DNA from: Luscinia megarhynchos
Lineage: Eukaryota; Chordata; Aves; Passeriformes; Turdidae
Direction of reading: 5' to 3'
NCBI GenBank assembly: GCA_034336665.1
Contig: JAPFBE010000003.1
Span: forward strand, 57,765,352 to 57,829,351
Length of the DNA stretch: 64,000 nucleotides
Under the pieces are notes generated by a model. It saw nothing but the letters and a program-made list of their open reading frames with translations, ran no database searches and was not told the origin of the DNA. This document shows, one piece after another, positions 24,976 to 39,166 of this stretch (positions are counted from its first letter, which is position 1; the number at the start of each line of letters is the position of its first letter). The translations under genes were made by a program, and so were the position numbers.

Positions 24976-27900
24976 GGAACAGGTGGGAAGAAAATGCCCT
25001 TTGCAGATAGCTGTGATATAGTAAAAGAATTCACACATTTGAGTTTAAAAAAAGGAAATGCTATGTGAAAGATTTCCAAACTGACAGCCATGGAGGGTGT
25101 GAATGTACCTGCACCTCAGTTCCCAAGCATAGACATTTACTAATCCTCTCTCACTTCCTGTGTGTCTCCTTATTTTCATCAATGCTTCCGACTATTCTGG
25201 GCAAAGGACTGTCACAGAATCCAAGATCAGCAGTAATGTACATCACATATTGTCTCCCAACACCCTCATTCAGTGGTGAAGAAAGCTCTTTTATGGGTGA
25301 GATGAGTTAATCTATGTTGGTTCAGTATTTCTTCTCACTGTAAAAGTAGATCCCATACCTGGTAGTTACTTAAAAATGGTTAAATTTAGAAAAAAATATT
25401 GCCACATTTAGTAATGCAATTAATTCCTAGTGAAGCTAACAAAATGTCTTTGTAAAAATAATTAGAGAGATTTTACTTCACATCTTCTAAACCTCTTTTT
25501 TTTTGCTTATGGTATGGTTTCTGCAAATAGTGCATATCTCACCCAGAATTTATTTGGTGATCAGCCACCCACAAGAAGCACACATTAAGTTTTGAGTTGC
25601 AATATTGTCCAACTTTTCCAATTTTTGCTGGAGAACTCAGCAGCTCCTCCAGTACTCCAAGGGTTTGTCAAGAAGTAAACAGAAGCATGGGAGTGCCTGG
25701 GAGAAGCTACATGCAGATATCCAACAAAGACTTTAAAATATTGGTTAGCAGTATCAATGTATTTTGGCTGCATGCAAGTCCTTGCATATTATCATAGTGC
25801 CAGGAAAGTACACAGCACCTCTGAGTCTTATAAAAGTTCCGGTTTCTGCACATAATCTGCATTTAGGCAGAAAGTAATAACTCGTAGAGTGCAGAAGAGC
25901 AGATAATAATTCCCCCAATAGTATCACATGACATCTTGAGCTGCTTTTAACTCTGTTGTTGCTCTGTACATATATAGAGAGCAAAATTGTCTTCTAAGCA
26001 CCTTGCAACCCCAAATTCTGATAGAATTATATAACTGCAGCACAGCGTGCTGCTTTTGAGTCCTGCTAGTACAAATCAGTGCTTTGATCACACAGTATCC
26101 ACATTAAATCTGGGCATGTAAATTGCACTGTCTCGTAGATGCTTAGGTGAGAACGGTGAAGTCCCTACACAGCTGAAGGAGAGACACCATCTCCTAACAC
26201 AGACTCTCCTGCCTCCTCACTGTACAGCAAGCCTGAGATCCTACAGTGGGATTTATCTCACCCAATTTTAGCAATCTAAATGTTTAGCTTTTGGCTAAGC
26301 TAGTCTCCAAGTTCCTTCTACATTTAATGCAGAGATGGGTATTTCCAGTTAAATGTTAGCATCCTTAGACATCTTGGGGTGGGATTTCTCTCAAGGGAAC
26401 CTTGTCAATACATTACAGCAGTGGCCCATGTGAACAGCTCAGAACAGACGCCTGCAATCTATATATTATATGACATAAAGTTATGCAGAAGAACTTAAAA
26501 ACATGGCAATCATTAAGCAGTGTGAAAATTGATTTGTAAACCCCAAGCTGCAGCATATTTCCAGCTACCTTCAGCAACAGGGAAGAATCATCAGTAATGG
26601 AATTAGATGTCTATTTTATTCTAATACACTATTAAAGCTCTTGGAGGTTTAAACCTTCTGAAAATTATGGTACTGTTGAATTCAGTGGTATAATACAGAT
26701 GAGGATTAAAGATATTTCAAAGATGATTAAAAACTTCTCTTATCTGTTTCCCACACCCAGTACTTTATAAAATTAAGATGTAAGTTTCATTTAAGAGAGG
26801 AAGAGTAGCACATCAGAGGTTTTGACCAATGCTAATTTATTGAGGGCAAAACTTGGCAAATCGCAACATTTGTGAAATATTATGAAAATAGTTTGTTGGG
26901 AAATGTTAAACTTTTCCAGTAAGCTAAACCAGCAAAAAGGGACCGAAAATACACACATTGATATATATTTCTTTAATAATTTAATATAAAAAGAGAATAC
27001 AATGAAATGAACTGTCAAGTATAAAAATCCTTTTAGTATTCTCTTTTCATGTTCAAAATCTTTGTTGTGTTTGAGCATCCATAATTGCTTTGCGTCAAGT
27101 TCCCTAAGACATTTCCATCTGTCTTTCAGCAAACTTGAAAACGTTTTCTCTACTTTTGGCTTTAGTAAAAATCAAATGTTTGTTTCAGCCAGCAAGGTTA
27201 CTTCTGGTGATTGTTTATCCTCTGCCATTCTGTTGTGATCACTGGGACCATCTTTCACTTTGCCATGATACATGTATATTACTGTTTGCACCATCACTCA
27301 CAGCTCATAACTTGGGATAATCCAGAAGGGCATTGCATGCATCTTTCCTTCTGTTTAGCCATTGAAATAACTTTACTCGGAATCAAAAGCTGAATAAAAC
27401 AGCTGAGCCCAGCAAACAGAGCAGTTAACATGGGAGTTTCTGAAGGGTTAGCTGCAGACCCTGTGCTCAGAGGTAGAGCAGTTGCAGAAGGTGAGTTGGG
27501 AGAGCATTTGCATGCACATGTGTGTGTGTGCACATTATCTATTCAAGTTTTGTCCTCTGGGAAAGCTGTGGGGACAGTCTCTCAATCTCCTATCAGGCCG
27601 CACTGATCAGCTTGTCAGAGTTTCTGTGAGACCCATCTGGCCATGACTAGCAGGTCTTTGATCAGAATCAGTGCTTGAAATCATCAAATAGCTAATCCCT
27701 CCCAGATTACTGAGGGAATGAGACTCTGCAGTGACAATTTATATATAAATCATTTGCCTGGCGTCCTTTGGAACCAAGCAGATGAAGGAAGAAGGAAAAG
27801 AGACAGTGACTTCACATACAGGAGGGATATTTGGAAAAAACACATCTGGAAAGCATCATTGTTGAAGATTCAAGGCAGCAGGGACCCATCACTAAGGAGC

Positions 27901-30900
27901 AAGCTATACAATAAATCAGGGTTTGTGGAACAAGGGACAAGTGTACCATTTTATATACTGCTCAAGTTCCACAAAATACCCATGTCTGAGCCACTAACAC
28001 AGCCCTGTGCAAGTGATCTTGAAGGTTTATGGATTAATTTTCTAGCCAACAGAGTGCAAGCTGGGGCACAAGCCACCAGCAGCTCCTACCATCATATCAC
28101 ATTTCAGAACAGCATCAGCAGCTCCTTAAAACCTGCCTGTCCTATATTAAGGAAAAAAAGGTGAGAAGCTGACATCTTGATGTGAGTGATATATATCAGA
28201 GACCTGTCAGTACAAAACTACCTTGGAATTTCTAAAAAAAAATACTGACAATTTCATAACTCAAAAAAGAGTGTCATGGAACAATAAATTAGATTTCATC
28301 TTGGCAGATAAAAGGGCACTCATCTAAGGACTAAAAACAAAGATTTTTTTAGGAGCAAGCCATCATGACTTCATTCTATTCATTATGTGCAGACTGAAAA
28401 AAATAGTTCAAATCAGTAATAAATATAGTTGGTGAGTTAAAAGAGACAGGTTCATAAAGCTGAAAACAACTATAGGCTGATAGACCTGGAAGAAGGTCTG
28501 AATAACTTGGGAGAACTGATTAAATATTTTATTTGATGGTCAAAATGCTATCATTTCACAGCTCAAAAATTAGATGACATTAGTTAAAAAAACCTTTGAC
28601 TTTAGCAGAAAGAATAAAAGCAACTCCAAAGGCTAAAATATATTTGTGATCTCTGTGTGTGTGTGCATCAGTGGGGAGGGCTGGGGTGAGGGGTAATGAA
28701 AAAAGGGGCAACATGACAGAAATGTAAATTTAGAAGCTAGAAAGTTTGGGAAAGTGATTAAGGAAACAAAAAATAGTAAAATAAAAAGTAAGAGATGATA
28801 CAGTTGTATGTAATAAAACATCCAAACGTAAGGAATTCTGCCAGATTTTTTTTTCCTAAATTAATAAAGTAGGGCTGTCAGTAATAATGCAGGAAAGTGT
28901 TCAAAAATATTCTGGTTTTTATTTGGAAAAAAGACTATATATTCGGATTACATGAAAATGATGAGCACATTAATAAGAAATTTTTCAGAGGCTTTCTTTA
29001 TGTTCAAAGGACTATGACAAAGAACAATGTTATTTTTTTACTTAGAAATAAAAAGGAGTTTGAATGATATTTAATCCAAGTTACCTGGATCTATATTTAG
29101 ATCTATATTTAGAAATGTTATAAACATGTCATTTATTACCCAGAGGGGTCCAGAAGAAACATTAAGCTGGGAGTCTACATTTTTTAAGGAAGTCACTTTA
29201 AACTCCTAAAGTAGCTTCAAACTCCTAAAGCACTGAGCAGATTTACTTCTTCATCTTGAAATGCTGATGCTTTCTTCAGTAGAATGCCTGCTATTTGTTA
29301 GGCACTTCACAAAGTCTCATATAAATTCTTTCTGAGCATCTGATGAGATGTTGTGTTTCTGGCAAGACAGAATGTCAGTGCCTGCTGCTTTTGAAGGCAG
29401 ATTTTTTGTGGAAGGTTGTATATAAATACATATTAAGGAAGAATGTTTTAACATAACATTTGAGACATAAATATTCATTTCCTGCTGCAAACTATAGATG
29501 AACAAGGTATAATAATTCCTTCTGATTCTTGAGCACTTATTTTTGGAATGTTTGCTACTTCTCCCATCTGTTGCTTCTTGATCCTATGTTTTCTGTACAA
29601 AGTAAAATACCTCACTATAGACTTCCTGGATTTCAGGAAGAAAAGCATGCAATGGAGAAGCTGACCAGGACAGTGGCTACTGCTCTCCTGTTTCCTAAAT
29701 ATGAAAGATGCTGAGAATGTGATATCCCAATGATGGCTCTCCCCCACAGCCTGAAATTCTTCCTGAATTCCTGTAGTTTATAAAAGCCAGCAAGCAAAGC
29801 CCAGCACTGGACAAGCACCAATTCCCTTAAGGGTTTATTTGTGCAGGGAGGGCAGTGTACCAGGACTCTCACCTGAAGTGTTGCACACAAATGGCATCGT
29901 GGTACTGATGCTGCCAGGCAAGCCCAACCTGAGGCCAAACAATCTGACAAAAGGCTGAGCTCTATGCACAAGCACAACCTACTGCATCAATTTGAGGTAA
30001 ATACCAAGGTCCCTGTTCACTGCAGCTGGAAGGAAAATGGTATTTTCTGTGGGAGAATTTTATGTCTCACATCAAACCCACAGGGGTATTTTTGTTTTTC
30101 ATCTAATTAAAAAAATCAAAATTGAAACCTTTTCCTCCTATTTTTAGTATTTGAAACACAGACAAAAATCTGTTTTCTCACACATAAGCAGAGGAAGCAA
30201 ATATTTGCCTCCAAACTTTCCATCTAAAAGGAAAAACTGCAGAAGCATTTACATGTTAATAAAAGCAACTCCTTCTACTGGTTATTATCCTCCTTTCTCA
30301 CTCATGCATATTACAGTGATCCAAGCAGAGAATGAAGCAGGCTTTCAGACCTTCCTTAGCATGCAAATGAAGCATTGGCTTATGCATCACCCCTTGCATC
30401 TGAAAGCAACTTGTGTGTCGCTGCATAATATCATTCAGAAATTTGGTGGATCTTCCCCTATTCCTTCAGCCCAGCCAGGCAATATTTCCCATGTCTGATG
30501 TGTAGGACTAAACCTATTCCAAACAGCAATAAAACCGAGGTAGAAGAGCAGGTGAAGATAAGGAAGGAAATTAAAATAGATGGGGTTTTTATGGAAACGT
30601 TTCAAAAAGGAGGAATTGCAGCATTTCGCTCCAGCTGTACACTCAAAATCAGATATGAAGGACTATCTGATTACTTCCTAAAGTGTTGCCTGGGAGGATT
30701 AAGCTCAGGCCATGGACCAGATCCTCTGCATAGGCAAATCACTCTATGCTTTTACACCAGCTGAAAGACTGGTCCTTCTGCGTCCCATCTGCAAAATAGA
30801 CATAGATGCAGAATGAGTGACTGCCATCCTCCAGAGCAGGTACATCCCCTTTCTATACCAGTTTGGGGTTTTTTTAATGCGCCCAGTGAATTTCAGTCCT

Positions 30901-31852
30901 TGGTTTAGCTCCTTTCCAACTTCATTTCATAGAGAACAGAAGATGGTTTTTGGCAGTGACTCTTAGCTGAACTCTGCTTTGTGTGCAGTTAGATTTACTT
31001 CTAACACTTCTGAATGTCGTTACCCGCATTGTTGCTTTTGTCCCAAACTCTCTTTTTGTTGGTCGGTTTTGTATTGAAATCACAGTTAAGCCATTCAGCA
31101 TGGTATTTTCTCTGCAGAATGAAAAGTGTGTGAAAGCAGTTGAAGGTCACATGTATTATAACAAAACAAAGGAGAGAAATAATAGGGCATCCATCCTGAA
31201 GTCCTCAGACATCCAGCATATTATTGCCCTGGTGATTTCCGTGTGGATAAGAAGAGTTGCAAAGGGAAGGAGGCATCTTAATCCAGCTGCTCCTTTCAGC
31301 ATACACAATGAGAAGGATGCAGGGGTCTTGTTCCCCAGCCTCTTCCTGCCACTCTGTGTCATGTGCCTGGTGTGGTCTCTAGACAATATGCCTTTGTGCC
31401 AGGGTACCACAGAGGAAAATGTTCCATTTGTGGGGATCTGCATTAGCACCCCTGAACTCCTCAGCTCATTTGCTTCCCAGGCCAGGCTCTGGGCACTGCA
31501 GTCCCCCAAGTCCCATTTCAATTATGCAAATATTCCTACATGGGCCCTGTGAACAGAGACATATTAACTGGCTGAACAATGAGATGTCTCCAGTAAATAC
31601 ACAGCTTTTTCCTCCACACCAGAAAATGAGGTGCCTGAGAATATGGTGTAAAACAGAAGAAAAAAGAGAGTAGGGATGTATTTCATTGTAGTTCCTTCCC
31701 CTTTCCAGGTCCCGAACATCTGAGTCAGGAAGAAAAACCTGCATTATTTGAAGTGTAATTAATTTATTTCTGTGAGGCTCCTGCCAGCCTGCCAATGTTT
31801 CCAAACCCTTCTCCTTTAGCAGATACTAGCTCTTCTTTATTGCATTTACCCT
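24976..31852. other. Unique non-coding sequence, no gene seen
   Basis: No nameable repeat. 26150-26420 and 28230-28640 have the worn look of old interspersed repeats but could not be classified. 28654-28665 is a short TG run. 29089-29112 is a perfect tandem duplication of a 12-mer (ATCTATATTTAG). The longest open frame of the whole window (30983-31552, plus) lies here and is described separately. Confidence 0.5.
30983..31552 (+). other. Longest open frame in window, coding status doubtful
   Basis: A frame of about 190 codons, open from a GTG at 30983 to TGA. The translation has a hydrophobic start (QLDLLLTLLNVV), a second hydrophobic patch (PSLFLPLCVMCLVW) and no motif I recognise. An acceptor-like TATTTTCTCTGCAG lies inside it, ending near 31119, so part of it could be an exon. 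A frame of this length is expected only occasionally by chance in AT-rich DNA of this size, so it is mildly unusual. Without homology or transcript evidence I do not call a gene. Confidence 0.12.
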
Positions 31853-32135
31853 TCAATAGTATAGGACAAGGACTAATGATTTTAAACTAAGAAAGTGTAG
31901 AATTTGGCTAGATATAAGGAAGGAAATTTCTACAATGTGGGTGGTGAGACACTGGAATAGATTGCCCAGAGAGGTGGTGGATGTCCTATCCCTGGAAACA
32001 TTTAAAGTCAGGCTGAACAGGGCTCTGAGACACCTGACTAGTTGAGGGATGTCCCTGATCATTGGAGCAGGGCTGGACTGGATGACCTCTAAAGAAGCTC
32101 TTTCCAACCTAAACTAGTATATTAATCTATTATTT
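31853..32135 (+). mobile_element. CR1 LINE, 3'-terminal fragment
   Basis: The copy begins at AGTATAGGACAAGGACTAAT and proceeds through GGCTAGATATAAGGAAGGAA, TGAGACACTGGAATAGATTG, CCCAGAGAGGTGGTGGATGT, CCCTGGAAACATTTAAAGTC, AGGCTGAACAGGGCTCTGAG and GGGCTGGACTGGATGACCTC. It ends TTTCCAACCTAAACTAGTAT with a degraded ATTCTATG-type tail. It is 5'-truncated, about 280 bp, plus orientation, and non-coding. Confidence 0.95.
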
Positions 32136-33330
32136 TGAAACAGACATTTAACACCTTTGAAGCTGAGAGCAACACAGCGTTTTAAACATTGTCTTTACAT
32201 CTTGTAATTATGGTGGCTGCTGTTCCACACCAACTCACTGCTGCTGGCACAGTCAGGCAGGGAAAAGCCTGCTGAGGTCTGGTTGTTTGGGCTGGTAGGT
32301 AGCCTATCCAAAACAGCTGTGCACAGTCCCTGGGCATCCCTAAAGACACTGGAGTCTCACAGCTCTGACAGATAAGGAGTCCTCACACAGTTCAGAGACC
32401 TGCTGTATCATATCCCTACAGTTCCAAACAGAAGGGGAAGAGAAGGTTGAGTTCACCTTTGCCCCAGCTGACACAGGGAGGAGGCACAGCATTTGTCAGT
32501 CACTACAGCTATTTTAGGAGCAAAAATAAGTTCCCAAAGCATCCTTTGCTTTCTGAGCCCTTGTCTGTTTCCATCTCTCATGGACACAAGTTTGTCCTCT
32601 GCCTGAAAGTCTGAACACTTGGCAATAAAGCCCTAACTCAACATCCAAAGAGTTGAGCACAGCCATTAGTCCCAGACCCCTTTTTCCCCCAGGCCAGATG
32701 TTCCCTCAGATGAGGAATATCATTCCCTTAGAGTATAAAACAATGCAAAGCCGTGAGCTGGCTTGCAGACCAGAAGAATTAAAGCCACTTCCCCATCTAT
32801 AGAGCATCATATATATTACATTAGCACAGTACCATACCCAGGCTAATAAAACCAGTTCTGCATTGGAGGTAATAATCCTGCTGGTTGGACTGCAGCCAGT
32901 CTCATATTGTAGCTAACCTGAAAGAGGTACCAAAGCTAACTAGTGACAGACCAGATTAAGTAGTTGGGTGCTTAGCCTCTATTGAACTCTGTGCTGCAGG
33001 AGTTCCATTGCTCTCAACACCTGAGCCAGACAGTTTAAAGCTTGCTCAGATATGTATCACCAGCTACTTGGGGGAATATTAAGTGTGACCTGGTACAAAG
33101 CAGGAGAGAAGATTCTCCTCCTTTTGCCTCCCAGAAGTGGAGTTATATATGAGACCATTTGTCTAAGTATATATGGTTTGTTGTCAGGGCTGGCTGGCAG
33201 AGTGACTTTGTGCTTCCACACAGAACCCCAAGTCATCAATCCTGGGTCCATACAACAAGGGTATTTCAAACAGGGAGTGTCAATATTAATATCTCATTTC
33301 ATTGTTTCTAATCAGCTAAAATTATTCAGT

Positions 33331-33413
33331 CAGGGCAAACTCTGCTCTCTATTATCCTGGTGCAATTCATTGATTTCCACAATGGCCAAGTGTAATTGTG
33401 TGCAGAATTTGGC
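33331..33413. repeat. Ancient palindromic element (MITE-like, probable)
   Basis: The left end reads CAGGGCAAACTCTGCTCT and the right end GTGCAGAATTTGGCT, whose reverse complement is AGCCAAATTCTGCAC, so the ends form an imperfect terminal inverted repeat. The interior (CCTGGTGCAATTCATTGATT ... CCAAGTGTAATTG) resembles a short palindromic repeat I recall as very common in turtles and crocodilians, built around GGCCAAATTCTGCTCTCAGT and ACACTGGTGTAA. It is non-autonomous and heavily diverged here. Confidence 0.45.
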
Positions 33414-36400
33414 TATTAATGTAATTTTAATAAAAGTTTCTTCATGTATATTTCATAAATCTATTATTTTGCAGTGAGAACTTTCTAATCAGCAAGAAGG
33501 TATCTCTAGATACTGTTGCTCATTTGGTAAGGTAGGCAATAAGTAATAAATACCACTGCATTAGAAATGTAAGTGAAAGAGAAAATTGGAAGTTGCTTTC
33601 GGATGAAAGTAGATTAAATATAGTACATTTGCTTAAGTATCTTTATAATGTAGCTTGGCTTTTCATCTTGATCTTTGGTTAAAATTACTTTCTCAGAATT
33701 TAACTTTTTGTGCGTGCTAGAACACCTCTGCACTATTGGAATAAACAAGACTGTTAAATTAAATGCATATTGTGCCAAAACCTTCCCTCAGCAATATATA
33801 TGTGCATAGGAATTTATAACAGGATTTAAAATCAGAGCTGAAGGTGACCTCTTTTGTATCACAGGCTATTACATTTCTCCCCCGTAAGGAAATCCAGTAA
33901 CTTTTACTCAAATTAAAACATTTCAGCTCCCTTGAGACCTTACTGTTAAGTGCTTCAGACAGGCATCAGCTGAAACAGAGCCACCACAAATGCCCACAGC
34001 CTTTGCAATTCCAGATAACAGAGGCACAGTACTCTTTTATAGCAGAGAAAAAACAGATTCCCTGATGCTCTGAGTCAGGAGGGAGCCACCTTTGCCTCTG
34101 AATGTGTGAACCTGGCACAGGCAGCAAGGACCAAACCAGAGACTCCTCTGTACCACACAGGAGCAGTGCCTCCTTCTGCCCTGGGGGAGAGTTTTCCTGA
34201 TCTTGGAGACAAAAACATGTCTGCTTATCACCTCTGTCCTAATGAGAACACCCAGCTTCTTCTCCTAAGCTCTGCAGCAAAGCAATGGCTGGGGAATTTG
34301 TATGTGATTTGTGGTATTTGTCTAGCTTGATGTTCTCTCCGAGTGCTAGCAATCTGTGGAACTGGTCAGTAGTCCTTACTCCCTGGGTTTAATCAGAAAT
34401 TTCCAGAATCTTATTTAAAACTCATTGCTACAAAGTTATATTTTGTTATTTATGGATGGCTCTTCTACCTTTGGCATTCAGATGCAGCACTTCGTTTAGT
34501 GTGGGTCAACAAGTTGGAGCCCTTCTCTGTGTCTCCCACCTAGATATTAAAACTCCTTTCTGGAAAGAACTAAGTAAATCCAGTGAAAAATAAAGTCCAG
34601 TGACTGCCCCTCACCCTTTACTTCAGCAGATTGAAGAGGGTGAATTCTGATCTCCTCCCTATTAGATTTTCCATATTCTCCTGGAGATGAGGGCATCTTT
34701 TCATAGTACCCCCGACAATGCTGTGTACAGAGGAATGATCACTCCATTAGTTCTGCTCAGTTATCCCTTTTGCATGAGGAAACTCATCTCTTTTTTTTAC
34801 CCCACAGCAACCCCTTGCATCCAATGCTGGTGACTTAGGCTCATGTACCCCCGGTGTAATTTATTTTTCAGGAGTCTGTGTTTCATCTGTTAGATTTTGC
34901 TTGCTTTCTGAAAGGCAGGAGTCTAAATCCAGATGTGAAAGAAGCAAGGAAAATGGCTTTAAGGACTGAAATCCTCAAAGGCTTTGAGACTGAATCTTTG
35001 ACTGAAAGATTGCAATTACTTTCCTGGAGTTGCTGAGAACTGCAGAGATGACCTTGCTTAGTGTAATTTGGGATTTGAGAGGGGTTCCTTAGCTCAGAAG
35101 AGTTTGCATTCTCTTCAGCTGCTTATTGTTGCCTAAGGGTTACAAATAAGGGCTCAGGGAAAATAAATACTGTTTGAATACCCACAGTTGCAATGCTGAG
35201 ACATTTAGGGCATTTGCAACCTAGGTACTTTACATCATCCATGTAATAGATATTCAGGACTCTTCTCAGGTATCATCTAGAAAAGCCTGTGGTTTTGTGT
35301 CCTAGGAAAACAGCAACAGTTTGCCTTATCAAATTGTCATACAAATAGATCAATTATGAAAACAGAGCTTGCATGCTTAGAAAGTGAAGGGTATGTGAGC
35401 ACAAGAAAAACCTTGAAAAAGGGGCATTTGTACTGGATCTAGCAGCATGACTTACCACAATTAGTTCAGCACAGTAGCATGTATCATACAAAATGCCATA
35501 CTGATAGGAAAAAATATTCAAATGTGTCATGTACCACACAAAAAGGGTGGAACCAAACTGTGAAGTGCTGTGAGATAAAATGTTCAAGGTGCAATACAAG
35601 ATGAGTCAGAATAGAAAGAGATGACAGCAACCAGACAGCAGACCAAAATAAAATAAAATAGAATAAATGACACGCTGCCTTTGATCCTGTTTACAAGAGG
35701 AAAGCAGCAGCACAGCAAAGCTTTCATACTATCACAGGATCTGCAAGTGTAGCAGAGATTGCTTCTGAGAGAGGGCTTGAACCTGGAAGTTTGCATGCAG
35801 CTCTGCCATTAACTACAGCAAGAGCTCAGTGTGCAGGGCACCAGGAAGATTAGAGTCGAGATAACTCCCTAAGTGTCTTGAGGCAAAGACTTAGGCAAAG
35901 AAAAATACCATTGATCAATATCACCCTGTACTGTCCTCTTTACACCATATTAGCTCTCAAGCTTTGGAGTTAAAGTGCGTTTTTAATGAAGCTTCAGTGT
36001 TATATAAAGCTTTACCACCCTCCAAAAGTAGCCACAAAAGGCAAAACCCTTTGCAAAAGGGTTTTAGGATTGTTAGGGAAGTATCAGTCCAGGTGTGTCC
36101 AAGAGGCAGAGGAAGGGAAGCAGTAATCTTTTATGTGGAAAACAAGTCTTAGAGGGATCAGCACTGCTACTTGCTTGTTGAAAGAGAAACTCTTTTTCAA
36201 AAACTAAGGGGTATTAAACAACATATTATCTCTCAAAATCTTTTACTAGTCAGAGGCTTTTCAGCACCTATACAGGGACAGGGAAAGAGGAAGAAGAGCA
36301 AGCATTAAAATACACATTTTCTGATGTTTTGCAGCTTCTTCTGTAGCTGAGCTAGCGACCCACATTTTTGCTAGTGCTCCTATAAAGGAATAATTCTGTC

Positions 36401-36929
36401 CAACAAATTCCGAACAAAAGTTAAAAAGCAAGCATTGTACTGAACCTGTGAGCATCATATGTAATAATCATAGGTAAAGATACACCTCATACTCTGCTTA
36501 GCAGCAGGTAAAGTCTCAATGTAATGTCATGTCAGTCACCACACATTCATAGTTCAAGACAACATGGAAAACTCCACAAAAAATAAAAAAGAACAGAGGT
36601 CTACAAATCACAGATCACAACCCAGCTGGAAAGATGGGAAGAATTGGTTCCATTTACTCATGGAAATAAAAGGCCATCATTTTCAAACATGCCAAAGTTT
36701 GCTGCCAAAAAGGAAAGGGATTAATTGATCTTTCTGTTTGATAGGTAAGACAAGAAGTTAAAAGTTTAGACTATTTCAAAGAATCTTTGGGCAAGACATT
36801 TGGAAAATTTTCTTAATGTTGAGGATTGTATGGTGTATATGGGGTAATCTTACAGCTTTTTAAAAGGGATGCATGAAACAGAAATGTTTACTTTATCTAT
36901 TCTGTTTTCAGACTAAGAATGGCCAAAAT

Positions 36930-37290
36930 GAACTGTCTAAATCATTTGAGTCTAGATCTATGAGCCAAGCTGCTGCCTCTGAAATTAATTACAATTTATT
37001 TATTTTAAAATCATACTGCAATGCTAAGGAGAAAAACTTGACTTTAATTAAAATTGCGGGAGCAGCATGAACAGGAAACATATTTGGAGATTTGGCCTAT
37101 GTTAAAACAAACTGTCTAGTGCAGCCTTTGAGGGGCATATTAATGTTTATCAGCAGTAAATATTTTGGCCACTGTCTTTCCTCTGAATGTGGAAGATGCA
37201 GAAAATCTCTTTCTCCTTGAGGCATTGATGGGGCACGATTTCATTCCTGTTTACTGGACAGATGGCCATGTGTTGACTCTCTAGATGAAG
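36930..37290. promoter_or_regulatory. Possible conserved non-coding element (unproven)
   Basis: Non-repetitive stretch with clustered homeobox-like cores (CTGAAATTAATTACAATTTA, TTGACTTTAATTAAAATTGC, GGGGCATATTAATGTTTATC). It lacks recognisable repeat or coding signal. It is a candidate enhancer-type element by texture only. Confidence 0.18.
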
Positions 37291-39166
37291 TAGTTCATTC
37301 TGCTGTATTAGTTGATTAGCTTTGAAAAACAGTTCTTTGGAGAGGGAGGAGAAATTGTTCTAAAGCTTTTACACTTTTTAGAGGACTTACTGTTCCAAAT
37401 TGCTTGCAGCTTTTCTCTCCTTATAATGATTATGGAGTTAAACATTAGTGATTCTGTATAAGTAGAATAATGACAATAACTAGAGCAAGGAATGAAACTG
37501 TTAAACTAACAAATAAAGTGGTCGATTACTGAAACAGATGAGAAGACAGAGGGCAAATTCTAATACCAAGACATAGCTGGCACAATGATTAGACCACAGG
37601 CAAAGCTTACTGAGTTTGGATTCAGAATGCTAAAGCATCAGCAGTGGAAAACAGAGAACTCACAACACAGAAAAAGCACAAAAAATAACTGGAGGATATA
37701 TATGAAAGCAGAAGGGAAAACGGTGCAAGTGAAAAATATTATGAGACAGAGAGTCCGAAAAGGACAAGTTTGCCTGAGGGCGAGGAATTGAAATGAGAAG
37801 CAGCACTCCTGCAGAGCTGTGTGGCTCTTTCTAAGGCAGGATCCCCCTCAGCCCTCCCAACCAGCCCCTACTGACCCTCGTCCCCGAAGCACAAGCATGG
37901 CAGCAGTGCCATGATTCCTCAAATTGCCCAGCAAAATGAAACTCTCTGCAGCTACATTTCCTTCAGACAGGATGACAATTTGCATGCAGCATGCATGTTG
38001 CTGATAGGGCTTTGAGACCTCCCTCTGGCCTCACTTATAAAGAATCTGGGTATCCTACCCTTCTCTAAGGCACAGTCTCATACTGTCAGAGGAAAATAAG
38101 CTGCTGTTGATAATGACATGGCAAGGCTTATGCTGTGCAGGGTTGATTGATCTGAATTCAGGTGGTGATGGAGGGGAGTTTCATGGACTAAATCATTCCA
38201 TGACTACAAGTGATCACTGGGTTGTGCTAGCAGCAATAAAACGTAGTCCTTTGGTTTTATTTAGGTTCGAAAAAGCAAGGCAGAGAATGACTGAAGGGCT
38301 TGAGTAGGAAGGCAAACCTTGTTAGTTTCTATTTATTTTTACCATCTAATATCTAATGCTTCATAGCTCTTGTGACATTTCAGACACACGCGACAATTGC
38401 ACTAAAATCTAAGTCCATAGAAGCAGGCCAATTTACAGCAACTGAGGAGCTCATTCTTCTAGGGACTACTACTGAGACAAATCATTTTGATTTTTAGGCT
38501 TTCCTCCAGCAATCAATATTTTTATTGCTTTACTTGAGAGAGAAAACAATCATATAATAACAAAAGTTGCTGGGTTTTGCTTCACATTGTTTGTTTTACT
38601 TTTTACTGGCCTGTTCTGAGCACAGTGGGATAGCCTCTTTTCAGAGAAAATATGAAAAAGGGTGAAAAAAATATTATACTCTGCTTTGAAGGGAAAGAAG
38701 AGAAAAGGCTTCAGTGCACTGCAGATAGGCTGAGGCTCATACTGACTGTTTATTCAGCTTTCAGAGGCTGCATTCTCATCCGTGCTGCTGTACACATGTA
38801 AGGACTTGCATTCCTGCACAGTCATGTTCTGCTGCTCGATTTCATTTTGTTTTCTGTTCCTGCTCTTCATTCATCCCATATCACAATTTGTGTTTCAAAT
38901 TGACTGCACTGAAATATCTATAGCTGTTACAGACTATGCTGCTTTCCACCACAAAGTTCATATAAGCAATCCAGCAGAAATAAAAAGCCCAGTGGCAAGT
39001 TCACCAGAATCAGCTTCCCAAACTGCCTTGTCCATGAACGTATGGCTTTGCACTTCACATTTAGCAAATGGCTGAGGGATAGCAGTCAGAAAATACTGTA
39101 GGATCATGATGCTCTGGCCTGGTGACCACAGCACAATCTTAAAAAAATTTTTGGTGCTTTTTGTCA

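Larger units (their letters stand above)
32136..39166. other. Unique non-coding sequence, no gene seen
   Basis: No gene seen. 35640-35668 is a short AAAAT-type low-complexity patch. 35755-35830 has a faint resemblance to a MIR core, which I rejected. 33331-33413 and 36930-37290 are listed separately. The rest is unremarkable single-copy-looking DNA. Confidence 0.5.

Noticed and set aside
26150..26420. Possible old LTR with GGGATTTATCTCACC-type phrases
   Set aside because: Only vague resemblance; no boundaries could be set.
35755..35830. MIR core-like phrase GCAGCTCTGCCATTAACTA
   Set aside because: The match is limited to one short phrase, and the downstream MIR blocks are absent.
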